DNA from: Mucilaginibacter sp. 14171R-50 | GTDB lineage: Bacteria > Bacteroidota > Bacteroidia > Sphingobacteriales > Sphingobacteriaceae | Length of the DNA: 64,000 nucleotides | Direction: 5' to 3' | NCBI RefSeq assembly: GCF_010093045.1 | Contig: NZ_CP048115.1 | Coordinates: 4,030,001-4,094,000, forward strand | Part shown: piece after piece, positions 51,326-60,444 of the stretch | Numbering within the stretch: position 1 is the stretch's first letter | Layout: each line of letters starts with the position of its first letter | Notes under the pieces: model-generated | Told to the model about the DNA's origin: nothing | Seen by the model: the letters and a program-made list of their open reading frames with translations, nothing else | The model's database searches: none | Position numbers and translations under genes: made by a program

Positions 51326-52537
51326 ATGGTTAAAAAATTACACGAGAAGATTGCTCAGTTCCAGGATGCAAATATGATCAGGGCACAGGGCCTGTATCCT
51401 TTTTTCAGGCCTATAGAGTCAGGCCAGGATACTGAGGTTATCATAAACGGCAAGCGTGTGTTAATGTTTGGTTCAAACTCTTACTTAGGGCTTACCAATC
51501 ATCCCAAAATAAAAGAAGCTACAAAAAAAGCAATTGATACGTACGGATCTGGCTGCGCCGGTTCAAGGTTTTTGAACGGCACGCTTGATATCCATATCGA
51601 ACTTGAGAACCGCCTTGCCAAATACGTTGGTAAAGAGGCGGCGGTATTATTCAGTACCGGTTTCCAGGTTAACCTGGGCGTTCTGTCGTGTATTACCGGC
51701 CGTAACGATTACCTGATACTTGACGAGTACGACCACGCTTCTATTATTGACGGTACACGTTTATCGTTTTCAAAAGTTATTAAATACGCCCATAACGATA
51801 TGGCCGACCTTGAGCGCAAGCTAAGCATGCTGCCCGAGGAAGCGGTAAAGGTTATTGTTGTTGACGGTATATTCAGCATGGAAGGCGACATTGTTAAGCT
51901 GCCTGCAATTGTTGAGCTTGCCGATAAATACGGCGTTAATATTATGGTTGACGATGCTCACAGTTTGGGTGTAATTGGCGAAAATGGATCGGGTACTGCA
52001 TCACACTTTGGCTTAACCGATCAGGTTGACCTTATTATGAGCACCTTCAGTAAATCGCTGGCATCGCTGGGCGGGTTTATTGCAAGCGATTACGATACCA
52101 TTGACTATATTAAGCACCGCGCCCGTTCGTTAATGTTCAGCGCCAGCATGACCCCCGGATCTGTAGCCAGCGTTATTGCTGCACTTGATATTATCGAGGC
52201 AGAACCCGAACGTATACAGAAGCTTTGGGACAATACAAACTACGCCGTAAAATTATTAACCGATGAAGGTTTTGATATCGGCGCATCAGAAAGCCCTATC
52301 CTACCTATATATATACGTGATAACGCCAAAACTTTCCAGGTAACTAATTATCTGCAAAACGCGGGCGTATTTGTTAACCCGGTTGTATCGCCGGCCGTTC
52401 CTTCTGATTCATCTTTATTAAGGTTCTCGCTAATGGCAACCCATACTTTTGAACAGATAGACGAAGCCGTTGAAAAACTGATACAGGCGTTTAAACATGT
52501 AGGCGTAACCAATAGTACTATTAAAGAAAATATATAA
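51326..52537 (+). CDS. spt: serine palmitoyltransferase
   Basis: 403 residues of the alpha-oxoamine synthase family. The sequence follows the Sphingobacterium multivorum enzyme closely: KGLYPFFRPI-type opening (QGLYPFFRPIESGQDTEV), RVLMFGSNSYLGLTNHPKI, YGSGCAGSRFLNGTLDIHIELE, LDEYDHASIIDGTRLSFSKVIKYAHN, MVDDAHSLGVIGENG and MSTFSKSLASLGGFIASD with the PLP Lys243, then FVNPVVSPAVP. It condenses L-serine with palmitoyl-CoA to 3-ketosphinganine, the first step of sphingolipid synthesis. The KBL/BioF alternatives lack the SNSYLG/GCAGSRFLNGTLDIH combination as seen here. Head gene of the sphingolipid region. Confidence 0.93.
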   Translation: MVKKLHEKIAQFQDANMIRAQGLYPFFRPIESGQDTEVIINGKRVLMFGSNSYLGLTNHPKIKEATKKAIDTYGSGCAGSRFLNGTLDIHIELENRLAKYVGKEAAVLFSTGFQVNLGVLSCITGRNDYLILDEYDHASIIDGTRLSFSKVIKYAHNDMADLERKLSMLPEEAVKVIVVDGIFSMEGDIVKLPAIVELADKYGVNIMVDDAHSLGVIGENGSGTASHFGLTDQVDLIMSTFSKSLASLGGFIASDYDTIDYIKHRARSLMFSASMTPGSVASVIAALDIIEAEPERIQKLWDNTNYAVKLLTDEGFDIGASESPILPIYIRDNAKTFQVTNYLQNAGVFVNPVVSPAVPSDSSLLRFSLMATHTFEQIDEAVEKLIQAFKHVGVTNSTIKENI

Positions 52538-52548
52538 GCTCTTTGAAT

Positions 52549-52580
52549 ATACAGGTGCCGCGCCTGCATGGCACCTGTAT
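52549..52580 (+). other. intercistronic hairpin after spt
   Basis: The perfect 11-bp inverted repeat ATACAGGTGCC (52549-52559) / GGCACCTGTAT (52570-52580) with a 10-nt loop lies 12 nt after the spt stop and 17 nt before the next start. There is no T run after it, so it may attenuate, stabilise or be processed rather than terminate. Confidence 0.6.
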
Positions 52581-52597
52581 TAACCTTAACATCCCAA

Positions 52598-53716
52598 ATG
52601 AAAAAAATTGTACCGGTACAGTCAAAAAAAGAGCTCGCAGCTTTTATTGACTTCCCGCATGACCTGTATAAGAACGACCCCAACTACGTACCCGAATTAT
52701 TTATAGCCCAAAAGGACCTGCTAACCACGCACCCTTTTCATAAGCACTCGGCGCTGCAAACCTTTTTGGCGTACGATGGCGATAAAATAGTTGGGCGTAT
52801 TGCAGCAATTTATAATAACAACCACAATAATTTCAACCAGGTTAAGGACGGTTTTTTTGGCTTTTTTGATTGTGAGAACAACCAGGAAACCGCCAATTTA
52901 CTTTTTGATACCGCCGTTAAGTGGGTTAAGGAAAAAGGCGCTGATAAAATTGTTGGGCCGGTAAACCCATCAACCAACGAAACCTGCGGGCTGCTTATAA
53001 AGGGTTTTGACAGGCCGCCGGTGGTGATGATGACCTATAACCCTGAGTATTACATTACCTTGCTTGAAAACGCCGGTTTTAAAAAACAAACTGATTTACT
53101 TGCCTGGTATTGGGATGGGCCAAATTACAACGACAAATCGTTAAAAATGCTTGATATGCTGCAGGAGCGTTTAAAACGCAACAGCAATATCACCATACGT
53201 AAAATAAACCTGAAAAATTTTAAGCAGGAGGCCGATGCCCTGCGCGACGTATATAACAAGGCTTGGGATAAAAACCTGGGCTTTTTCCCGATGACCAACG
53301 AGGAATTTGACTACACCGCCAAGGACCTTAAGATGATACTTGACCCTGATTTTGCATTGGTTGCAGAGCAGGACGGTAAAATTGTTGGTTTTGGCGTAGC
53401 CATACCCGATATTAACCAGATACTTAAAACCATAAAAAAAGGCCGTTTGTTGCCCACAGGTATTTTCAAGCTGTTGTTAAATAAAAAGAAGATCACCGGT
53501 ATACGTATTATGCTTTTGGGTGTAATTGATGGTTACCGCAAATTAGGTATCGAGGCCAGCCTGTATGGCAGCATTATAAAGGAGTACAGGCGCAAAGGCC
53601 TGAAATATGCCGAAGCATCGTGGACGCTTGAAAACAACGACATGGTGAACCGCGCTATTGAAGCCATTGGCGGCGATCAGTACAAAACTTACAGGATATA
53701 CGAAAAGCCTATATAA
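52598..53716 (+). CDS. GNAT-like N-acyltransferase, candidate bacterial ceramide synthase
   Basis: 372 residues from ATG at 52598 (MKKIVPVQSKKELAAFIDFPHDLYKNDPNYVPEL). The longer frame starts within the upstream hairpin. Soluble, with no signal peptide. FDCENNQETANLLFDTAVKWVKEKGADKIVGPVNPSTNETCGLLIKGF and the second half (ALVAEQDGKIVGFGVAIPD, GIRIMLLGVIDGYRKLGIEASLYGSIIKEYRRKGLKYAEASWTLENNDMVNRAIEAIGG) look like a duplicated GNAT acyltransferase fold. The protein set called YghO-like, which includes the Caulobacter bacterial ceramide synthase, has this appearance from memory. Being next to spt, N-acylation of the sphingoid base is the best guess. Not proven by sequence alone. Confidence 0.75.
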   Translation: MKKIVPVQSKKELAAFIDFPHDLYKNDPNYVPELFIAQKDLLTTHPFHKHSALQTFLAYDGDKIVGRIAAIYNNNHNNFNQVKDGFFGFFDCENNQETANLLFDTAVKWVKEKGADKIVGPVNPSTNETCGLLIKGFDRPPVVMMTYNPEYYITLLENAGFKKQTDLLAWYWDGPNYNDKSLKMLDMLQERLKRNSNITIRKINLKNFKQEADALRDVYNKAWDKNLGFFPMTNEEFDYTAKDLKMILDPDFALVAEQDGKIVGFGVAIPDINQILKTIKKGRLLPTGIFKLLLNKKKITGIRIMLLGVIDGYRKLGIEASLYGSIIKEYRRKGLKYAEASWTLENNDMVNRAIEAIGGDQYKTYRIYEKPI

Positions 53717-53939
53717 CACAGTCAATATTCATCTGCCTGTAAACTTTATAGAATTATTAATTTTCAACCAAAAATTATATTCTATTTGTCGCGCAATTGA
53801 GCGGTATCCTGCTGCTTAATTGTATTAATTAAAATAGTACAGCGCCTGGCGCTACTATATACAAAACAGTGAACTAAACGGCTTAACCATATTATATTGG
53901 TTTAAAAGCTGTATTATCCTTTAAAAACAAACACAAGTA

Positions 53940-55262
53940 ATGAAAATTAACATTAAACCTGCTGAAGGTAAGCTTGGTATATTAATTCCGGGCTTAGGCG
54001 CAGTAGCTACAACATTAATTGCCGGCGTTGAAGCCGTAAAAAAAGGCATATCGCAGCCTATTGGTTCGTTAACTCAAATGGGTAGCATCCGTTTAGGCAA
54101 ACGTACCGAAGCGCGTCATCCAAAAATCAAAGACTTTGTACCATTGGCTAACCTTAACGATGTTGTTTTTGGTGGCTGGGATGTGTACTCTGATAACGTT
54201 TACCAGGCAGCTGTAAACGCAAAAGTACTTGAACGCGACCTGTTAGATTCGGTTAAAGAGGGTTTGGAAGCCATTGTGCCAATGAAGGCTGCATTTGACA
54301 AGAACTACGCAAAAAACCTTGACGGTACACACGTTAAAACCGGTACCCGTTACGAACTTGCTCAGCAGGTTATGGAAGATATACAAAACTTTCAGAAAGA
54401 TAACGGCCTTAACCGCGTGGTATTGGTATGGTGCGGCTCTACCGAAGTATATTTCGAGGGATCGGAGATACACCAGTCGCTTGCTGCATTTGAGCAGGCT
54501 TTAAAAGACGATGATAAGCGTATTGCACCAAGCATGATCTACGCTTACGCGGCTTTAAAACTTGGCGTACCATTTGCTAACGGCGCCCCTAACTTAACGG
54601 TTGATATCCCGGCTATGATAGAGCTGGCTAAACAAACCAATACCCCAATTGCAGGTAAAGACTTTAAAACCGGCCAAACTTTAATGAAAACTGTACTCGC
54701 CCCTGGCCTTGCAGCACGTTCGTTAGGTGTACATGGTTGGTTCTCGACCAATATTTTGGGTAACCGCGATGGTTTGGTACTTGACGACCCGGATAACTTT
54801 AAAACAAAAGAGGTATCTAAACTTGGCGTATTAGAAGATATTTTGCGCCCCGAAGATAACCCGGAGCTGTATGGCGATATCTTCCACAAGATACGTATCA
54901 ACTACTACCCTCCGCATGGCGATAACAAAGAGAGTTGGGATAACATCGACATTTTTGGCTGGTTAGGCTATAAAATGCAGATCAAGATCAACTTCTTGTG
55001 CCGCGATTCTATCCTGGCAGCGCCTATCGCGTTAGACCTTGCTTTATTTTGCGATATGGCAAAACGTGCTAACATGAGCGGTATACAGGAGTGGTTATCA
55101 TTCTACCTTAAATCGCCGCAAACCGCGCCGGGTTTACACGCCGAGAATGATATCTTTAAACAGCTTATTAAATTGGAGAACACCCTGCGTTACCTAATGG
55201 GCGAAGACCTGATAACACATCTGGGCCTCGACTATTACGACGATATGTTTGCGGGTAATTAA
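53940..55262 (+). CDS. ino1: inositol-3-phosphate synthase
   Basis: 440 residues. KLGILIPGLGAVATTLIAGVEAVKKG is the NAD-binding GxGxxx start. VLVWCGSTEVY, AYAALKLGVPFANGAPNLTVDIPA, TPIAGKDFKTGQTLMKTVLAPGLAARSLGVHGWFSTNILGNRDGLVLDDPDNFKTKEVSK and the conserved LCRDSILAAPIALDLALF near the end are signatures of myo-inositol-1-phosphate synthase. It converts glucose-6-phosphate to inositol-3-phosphate. Its presence in a sphingolipid region supports an inositol-lipid pathway. 223 nt separate it from the acyltransferase gene; a terminator follows. Confidence 0.95.
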   Translation: MKINIKPAEGKLGILIPGLGAVATTLIAGVEAVKKGISQPIGSLTQMGSIRLGKRTEARHPKIKDFVPLANLNDVVFGGWDVYSDNVYQAAVNAKVLERDLLDSVKEGLEAIVPMKAAFDKNYAKNLDGTHVKTGTRYELAQQVMEDIQNFQKDNGLNRVVLVWCGSTEVYFEGSEIHQSLAAFEQALKDDDKRIAPSMIYAYAALKLGVPFANGAPNLTVDIPAMIELAKQTNTPIAGKDFKTGQTLMKTVLAPGLAARSLGVHGWFSTNILGNRDGLVLDDPDNFKTKEVSKLGVLEDILRPEDNPELYGDIFHKIRINYYPPHGDNKESWDNIDIFGWLGYKMQIKINFLCRDSILAAPIALDLALFCDMAKRANMSGIQEWLSFYLKSPQTAPGLHAENDIFKQLIKLENTLRYLMGEDLITHLGLDYYDDMFAGN

Positions 55263-55280
55263 TCGCATCATATTACCCAT

Positions 55281-55325
55281 AAAAACTGGTTATTGCCTTA
55301 AGTGGCGGTAACCAGTTTTTTATTT
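55281..55325 (+). terminator. terminator of ino1
   Basis: The stem aaaaactggtta (55281-55292) / taaccagttttt (55309-55320) has an inner gcc/ggc extension and is followed by T residues. Confidence 0.8.
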
Positions 55326-55542
55326 TACAGGGATTTAAGTTTAAAATGACGATATTCGCGACCGAAACTTAAACCTTCCCCCAAGGTTTTATTGTTTAGT
55401 TAAACTAATTGCAGTGTTTTTTACGTAGATGGTAACAAACTATTCCCTACATCGTCTACTAAAAAAGATTGTGCATAGTTAAACTAAGATCTCACGGCTG
55501 GGTCAAACCGAAAACATTTTAAGCCGGATAATTATTGTATAA

Positions 55543-55917
55543 ATGGCAACATTTGTTAAGGCGCAGGCGTCTTCTTTTATAGCATCCCTATTTGACTTTT
55601 TGACCACAATAGTCTGTAAGGAATTTTTTTACCTTTGGTACGTTACAGCAAGCTTGATCGGAACCATCGCGGGGGGCGTAACAAATTTTGCATTAGGCAG
55701 GGTTTGGGTATTTAAAAAACGCAAAGAAAAAACCATCCCCGTACAAGCCGTAAAATATGTACTTGTTTGGGGCGGCAATGTTGCCCTTAATACAGGTGGT
55801 GTATTTTTGGTAACACACTACGCAGGGTTAGATTACAAAATATCCAAGGTGGTAGTTTCGTTTTCTGTAGGGATAACTTATAATTATTTCTTACAAAAAA
55901 AGTTTGTTTTTGCATAA
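55543..55917 (+). CDS. GtrA family membrane protein
   Basis: 124 residues with four membrane helices (FIASLFDFLTTIVC, WYVTASLIGTIAGGVTNFALGRVWVF, AVKYVLVWGGNVALNTGGVFLVTHY, ISKVVVSFSVGITYNYFLQKKFVF). The ending NYFLQKKFVF is the GtrA hallmark. GtrA proteins are proposed flippases for undecaprenyl-linked sugars or act in polysaccharide export. In this cluster it could move a lipid-linked head group, which is an inference. A DUF5686 gene follows after 13 nt. A 280-nt gap with the ino1 terminator lies before it. Confidence 0.9.
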   Translation: MATFVKAQASSFIASLFDFLTTIVCKEFFYLWYVTASLIGTIAGGVTNFALGRVWVFKKRKEKTIPVQAVKYVLVWGGNVALNTGGVFLVTHYAGLDYKISKVVVSFSVGITYNYFLQKKFVFA

Positions 55918-55930
55918 TTGGATAAGGTTA

Positions 55931-58477
55931 ATGAATTTAAAATACACTTTTAGGTATCTTTTTCTTGTACTTTTCCTGTTGATAAGCGCTGCTGTAACGG
56001 CGCAAACAACCGTTGTAACCGGTAAGGTTACCGATGGCGGTAATAAAGAAGGCCTTCCTTTTGTATCTGTTGCGTTTGTAGGCAGTACTACCGGCGTTGT
56101 TACCGATACGCATGGCATGTACACGCTGCGCACCAATCATCCGTACACTAAAATAAAGGTAAGTTACGTAGGCTTTAAAGAGGCTACTTACAACGTGTTA
56201 CCCGGAAAAGAACAGGTGCTCAACATCCGGATGATCCCCTCGTCTACCCAGTTGAACGAGGTAAGCATCAAATCAACAAAAAAAACAAAGTATGTAAACG
56301 ATAACCCTGCAGTAGCTTTAATACGTAAGGTTATTGAAAACAAACCCCGTAACCGCCCCGAAGCTTACGATTTTGTGGAATACAAAGAGTACGACAAAAT
56401 TCAGTTTTCGCTGAGTAACATATCTGATAAAATAAAAGAGAAAAAGCTTTTCAGAAAATACAAGTTCATATTCGAAAATAAAGACAGCACTACCTATCCC
56501 GGTAAAACATTGCTGCCCATTTACTTAAAAGAGCAATTGGCTCAGGTATACCACCGTAAAAACCCGGAAGCCACCCGCAGCGTGATATTGGGAGAAAAGT
56601 CGGTTGATTTTGGGCCTGGCTTTGACACCGAAGGTGTAGGGCAGTATTTTAAGCACCTGTACGAGAAGGTTGATATTTACGATAATAGCATTATGTTATT
56701 AGGCAGGCAATTTTTAAGCCCTATAGCCAATACAGCCCCTACTTACTACAAGTTTTTTATTACCGATACGCTTACCCTCGATAACGGCAAAAAGCTGGTA
56801 CAGCTAAGCTTTACGCCCCGCAACACCAACGACATACTTTTTGAGGGCGAGATATACATTACACTCGACGGTAACTACGCCGTGCAAAAAGCCGGGTTGG
56901 TTATCAATAAAAACATCAATGTTAACTTTGTGCGCAGCATGAATGTAGACCTTGATTTCGAGCCTAACGCCGATGGCCGTTATCATTTAAGCCGAAGCAA
57001 CACCTTCGCCGATTTTGGCATAACCGCCAAGCGCAAAAGCGGCTTGTTTGGTACGCGCACGGTAACGGTTAAAAATTACGCTATAAATATCCCTCATAAC
57101 GATACGCTTTACCAGGCAAGCGCGGAACTGGTAGACGAAGAGCTAAAAAACCGGCCCGAAAGCTTTTGGGCCCAAAACAGATTGGATACCCTTACCACGG
57201 CCGAATCAAAGGTGTATAAAAACATTGATAGCCTGGTACATATGCCATCGTTTAGGCGCACCGCCGATATCATTAACCTGCTATTTGCCGGTTACAAAAA
57301 TTTTGGCAAGTTTGAAGTTGGCCCCGCCAGTACTTTTTACAGTTTTAACCCGGTTGAAGGTTTGCGGCTTAGGCTGGGCGGCCGCACAACTGCCGACTTT
57401 AGCAAACGCATTTATTTTGAAGGATATGGTGCTTATGGCTTCCGCGACAAAAAATGGAAAGGTTATTTCGCCACCTCCTACTCATTAAATAACAAAAGCA
57501 TTTACCGGTTTCCGCAGCATTATATCCGCGCGAGCGTTCAGCGCGACACCAAGGTGCCGGGGCAGGAATTAGGTTTTATACAGGAAGATAACGTACTGTT
57601 ATCGTTTAAGCGTGGTCGAAACGACAAGTACTACTACAACGATTCGTACCGTATTGATTATGTAAGCGAATTTGAAAACCACCTGTCGTATAAACTTGGC
57701 TTCCGCAAACTGATGCAAACCCCTGCCGGCAGTTTATATCCTTTTCAAAATACATTCAATCAAGTATTTAACACTTTAACGGTCACCGAACTTTCGGCAG
57801 GCATCCGTTACGCTCCCAACGAGCAATACTACCAGGGCAAGCTGCACCGTTCGCCTATTATTAACCAATATCCAAAGTTTTCGTTAGATTATACCGCGGG
57901 CCTGAAAGGCCCGTTAGATGGCGACTATAGTTACCATAAACTAAACTTCAGGGGCGAAAAGCGTTTTTATGTAGCCCCCGCCGGTTTCTCTGATGTGGTT
58001 GTTGAAAGCTCAAGAACATTTGGCCAGGTGCCTTATCCATTGCTCAATATGCATAGGGCAAACCAAAGTTTTGCTTATGTAATTGACGCATATAACCTCA
58101 TGAATTTTTTAGAATTTGTGAGCGATAAATCCGTCAACATCATTATCGATCATCATTTTGGCGGATTCTTTTTCAATAAGGTCCCGTTGTTAAAGAAACT
58201 CAAACTTCGCGAAACCGCATCGTTCAAATCGTTATGGAGCGGATTAAGCAGTAGTAATAATCCATCTTTACACCCAAACCTTTACCAGTTCCCGGCCGAC
58301 GAAAATGGCGTTCCGATTACTTACACCATGAATGGTACGCCATACGTTGAAGCAAGCGTGGGCATCGAAAACATTTTTAAGTTTATACGGGTTGACTACG
58401 TTAAACGGTTCACATACCTGGATCATCCGGACATAGCCAAGTGGGGAATACGTGTAAAGGTTAAGTTTGATTTTTGA
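55931..58477 (+). CDS. DUF5686 outer-membrane protein with carboxypeptidase-like regulatory domain
   Basis: 848 residues from ATG at 55931 (MNLKYTFRYLFLVLFLLISAAVTAQ signal). A CarboxypepD_reg-like domain (about 28-110; VVTGKVTDGGNKEGLPFVSVAFVGSTTGVVTDTHGMYTL) precedes a DUF5686 body (FVEYKEYDKIQFSLSNISDKIKEKKLFRKYKFIFENKD...) and a C-terminal barrel-like half ending WGIRVKVKFDF. The family is Bacteroidota-specific and of unknown function, predicted in the outer membrane. It follows GtrA closely and precedes the CDP-alcohol phosphatidyltransferase after 31 nt, so all are probably one operon. A part in moving or inserting sphingolipid or inositol lipid in the outer membrane is an open possibility. 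Confidence 0.88.
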   Translation: MNLKYTFRYLFLVLFLLISAAVTAQTTVVTGKVTDGGNKEGLPFVSVAFVGSTTGVVTDTHGMYTLRTNHPYTKIKVSYVGFKEATYNVLPGKEQVLNIRMIPSSTQLNEVSIKSTKKTKYVNDNPAVALIRKVIENKPRNRPEAYDFVEYKEYDKIQFSLSNISDKIKEKKLFRKYKFIFENKDSTTYPGKTLLPIYLKEQLAQVYHRKNPEATRSVILGEKSVDFGPGFDTEGVGQYFKHLYEKVDIYDNSIMLLGRQFLSPIANTAPTYYKFFITDTLTLDNGKKLVQLSFTPRNTNDILFEGEIYITLDGNYAVQKAGLVINKNINVNFVRSMNVDLDFEPNADGRYHLSRSNTFADFGITAKRKSGLFGTRTVTVKNYAINIPHNDTLYQASAELVDEELKNRPESFWAQNRLDTLTTAESKVYKNIDSLVHMPSFRRTADIINLLFAGYKNFGKFEVGPASTFYSFNPVEGLRLRLGGRTTADFSKRIYFEGYGAYGFRDKKWKGYFATSYSLNNKSIYRFPQHYIRASVQRDTKVPGQELGFIQEDNVLLSFKRGRNDKYYYNDSYRIDYVSEFENHLSYKLGFRKLMQTPAGSLYPFQNTFNQVFNTLTVTELSAGIRYAPNEQYYQGKLHRSPIINQYPKFSLDYTAGLKGPLDGDYSYHKLNFRGEKRFYVAPAGFSDVVVESSRTFGQVPYPLLNMHRANQSFAYVIDAYNLMNFLEFVSDKSVNIIIDHHFGGFFFNKVPLLKKLKLRETASFKSLWSGLSSSNNPSLHPNLYQFPADENGVPITYTMNGTPYVEASVGIENIFKFIRVDYVKRFTYLDHPDIAKWGIRVKVKFDF

Positions 58478-58508
58478 TATATTTTATTTTTAATTATTTT
58501 TATAGCTA

Positions 58509-59222
58509 ATGGAGCCACAAACATCGGTACGTACAAGTTTACAATTAGGAATATATAAGATCATCGACCCATTTGTAAAACTCCTGATTAAGGTGGGGTT
58601 AACGCCAAATGCGGTAACCTCTATCGGTTTTATTTTAAATGTGGGGGTTGCAGCAATATTTATCATAGGCGCCGAAGACGGCAACCGGGGCGATCTAAGT
58701 TATGTTGGCTGGGCAGGCGGTTTAATACTATTTGCAGGCTTATTTGATATGCTGGATGGGCAGGTAGCCCGCCTGGGTAACATGAAATCTATTTTCGGTG
58801 CCTTATACGATTCGGTATTAGACCGCTACAGCGAGTTGATCATGTTCCTGGGGATTTGCTATTACCTTGTTGCTCACCATTACTTTCTAAGCTCGATATT
58901 TGCCTTTATAGCGCTTATCGGCTCAATGATGGTAAGTTATGTTCGCGCCCGTGCGGAAGGCTTGGGGGTGGAGTCAAAAGGCGGCCTGATGCAACGCCCC
59001 GAGCGTGTAGTAACCATCGGCTTATGTGCTATTGCGTGCGGCGTGGCATCATCATACCTGGGCGGCGATTATAAATTATATATCCCCGGCTTCAGGTTCC
59101 ACGTATTCGAAACCATGTCTATCTTTACTTTTCCTATAGCGATATTGGCCGTACTAACTAATTTAACGGCGGCTAAAAGGCTGGTAAACGCCCGCAAGGC
59201 ATTGGCTGAAAGAGGGGAATGA
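58509..59222 (+). CDS. CDP-alcohol phosphatidyltransferase, candidate phosphatidylinositol(-phosphate) synthase
   Basis: 237 residues, six membrane helices. The family motif is perfect: D80-x2-D83-G84-x2-A87-R88-x8-G97-x3-D101-x3-D105 (FDMLDGQVARLGNM ... GALYDSVLD). It transfers a phosphatidyl group from CDP-diacylglycerol to an alcohol. Together with the upstream inositol phosphate synthase gene, inositol phosphate or inositol is the probable acceptor, as in Bacteroides inositol-lipid loci. Phosphatidylglycerophosphate synthase is less likely here. DUF4833 overlaps its end by 4 nt. Confidence 0.88.
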   Translation: MEPQTSVRTSLQLGIYKIIDPFVKLLIKVGLTPNAVTSIGFILNVGVAAIFIIGAEDGNRGDLSYVGWAGGLILFAGLFDMLDGQVARLGNMKSIFGALYDSVLDRYSELIMFLGICYYLVAHHYFLSSIFAFIALIGSMMVSYVRARAEGLGVESKGGLMQRPERVVTIGLCAIACGVASSYLGGDYKLYIPGFRFHVFETMSIFTFPIAILAVLTNLTAAKRLVNARKALAERGE

Positions 59223-59812
59223 TAAAAAACAGCATAAAGCTTTTTATTATATACTTTATGCTCACCGGCGCGCTGCAGGCAGTGGCCGCCTCACCCAGTG
59301 TCAACTCCCCGCTTATATCCCCTACCGATACGTTAAAAAAGCTGGTTTATCCGGTACCTCCGCCAAATCCGCTCCGCTTGTTCTATATCCAGCGGTCGCC
59401 CAATATCAACGCCCTGTCATACGATCTCAATATCGATCAAAAAACCGGTAAGCCTGATGAAAATGCGCCCGTACACGGCTACTGGTTAAGGTATGCCGAA
59501 GGCCACGGCGAACCAGCTGAGTTTACCTATATGCAACGCAAATTTGCTTACGGAATAATTTCTAAAGCACTGGGTAACGACAGGTATGATATCAGATTAG
59601 TGTCATACAAAAAAATTCCGCTTACTTTAATGAAGGGTGCCGACGGAAAATATCATATCTTCGCAACAATAGCCCAAAAGCAGGTATTGCTTCAAAAAAT
59701 ATTTATTCAGATTGATGGGGGGACTTTTTGGTTACCAAATGTTATTTTTGTAGAAATGAAGGGCACAGACCCTGGTACAGGAAAAGAGGTCACCGAACGT
59801 TTTAAACCTTAA
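59219..59812 (+). CDS. secreted DUF4833 protein
   Basis: 197 residues, signal peptide MIKNSIKLFIIYFMLTGALQAVAA. LVYPVPPPNPLRLFYIQRSPNINALSYDLNIDQ, GYWLRYAEGHGEPAEFTYMQRKFAYG and LPNVIFVEMKGTDPGTGKEV correspond to DUF4833 as I remember it. The function is unknown. The start overlaps the stop of the phosphatidyltransferase (ATGA), and the hydroxylase starts 5 nt after its stop, so it is translated with them. It may be a periplasmic lipid-binding or enzyme accessory protein in the inositol-lipid pathway. Confidence 0.8.
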   Translation: MIKNSIKLFIIYFMLTGALQAVAASPSVNSPLISPTDTLKKLVYPVPPPNPLRLFYIQRSPNINALSYDLNIDQKTGKPDENAPVHGYWLRYAEGHGEPAEFTYMQRKFAYGIISKALGNDRYDIRLVSYKKIPLTLMKGADGKYHIFATIAQKQVLLQKIFIQIDGGTFWLPNVIFVEMKGTDPGTGKEVTERFKP

Positions 59813-59817
59813 GTGTT

Positions 59818-60444
59818 ATGGCGAAAAATTTTGTTTCAAATTCACAGGAATCTGTGAGGATGTTTAAGAGCAGTTTTTTAGAAAGCTTATCAAAAGTGCA
59901 CTATTTTGTGCCTATTATAATTTTTTTACCTGTTATTTTAGTTACCAGCTATTTTGCTTACGATAAACAAATTGGCCTTGTAAATTACATCTGGCTTTTT
60001 TTAGCAGGCCTTTTTGTGTGGACGCTTACCGAGTATGTAATGCATCGCTTTGTTTTCCATTTTGTACCAAAACAACAATGGGCGCTGCGCCTGCACTTTA
60101 TATTTCACGGCGTACATCATGACTACCCCAGCGATGCCAAGCGCCTGGTGATGCCGCCATCGGCAAGCATACCACTGGCAACAGGTTTTTACTTTTTATT
60201 TAACGCCTTGTTGCCTGCTAATTATATATTCGGCTTTTTCCCCGGCTTTATACTTGGTTACCTTATTTATGATATATCGCACTACGCCATTCATCATTTC
60301 AACTTCAAGGGCAAATTCTGGAAAACAATAAAGCAGCACCACATGCTTCATCATTACCAGGACCCCACCAAAGGCTATGGCGTAAGCTCTCCGCTTTGGG
60401 ACAAGATATTCAATTCAGATTTCATTAAAAAGCAGAATGGCTAA
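59818..60444 (+). CDS. fatty acid hydroxylase superfamily protein, candidate ceramide fatty-acid hydroxylase
   Basis: 208 residues, four hydrophobic helices. The histidine boxes of the FA2H/sterol-desaturase group are complete: H76RFVFH81, H93FIFHGVHH101, H155YAIHH160 and H174HMLHH179, which fits a dizinc or diiron centre. FEYHRFxFH and HGxHHxxPxD (HGVHHDYPSDAKRLVMPP) closely resemble yeast Scs7 and human FA2H. It should 2-hydroxylate the N-acyl chain of ceramide, using oxygen. Being within this operon makes that assignment attractive. It overlaps the PAP2 gene by 8 nt. Confidence 0.88.
   Translation: MAKNFVSNSQESVRMFKSSFLESLSKVHYFVPIIIFLPVILVTSYFAYDKQIGLVNYIWLFLAGLFVWTLTEYVMHRFVFHFVPKQQWALRLHFIFHGVHHDYPSDAKRLVMPPSASIPLATGFYFLFNALLPANYIFGFFPGFILGYLIYDISHYAIHHFNFKGKFWKTIKQHHMLHHYQDPTKGYGVSSPLWDKIFNSDFIKKQNG

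Noticed and set aside
51326..52537. Glycine C-acetyltransferase or 8-amino-7-oxononanoate synthase instead of serine palmitoyltransferase
   Set aside because: The sequence follows Sphingobacterium serine palmitoyltransferase nearly throughout, and the neighbours are lipid genes, not threonine or biotin genes.
52568..52597. Upstream start for the acyltransferase (MAPVLTLTSQ)
   Set aside because: It lies inside the intercistronic hairpin, and the protein after Met at 52598 begins like its relatives.
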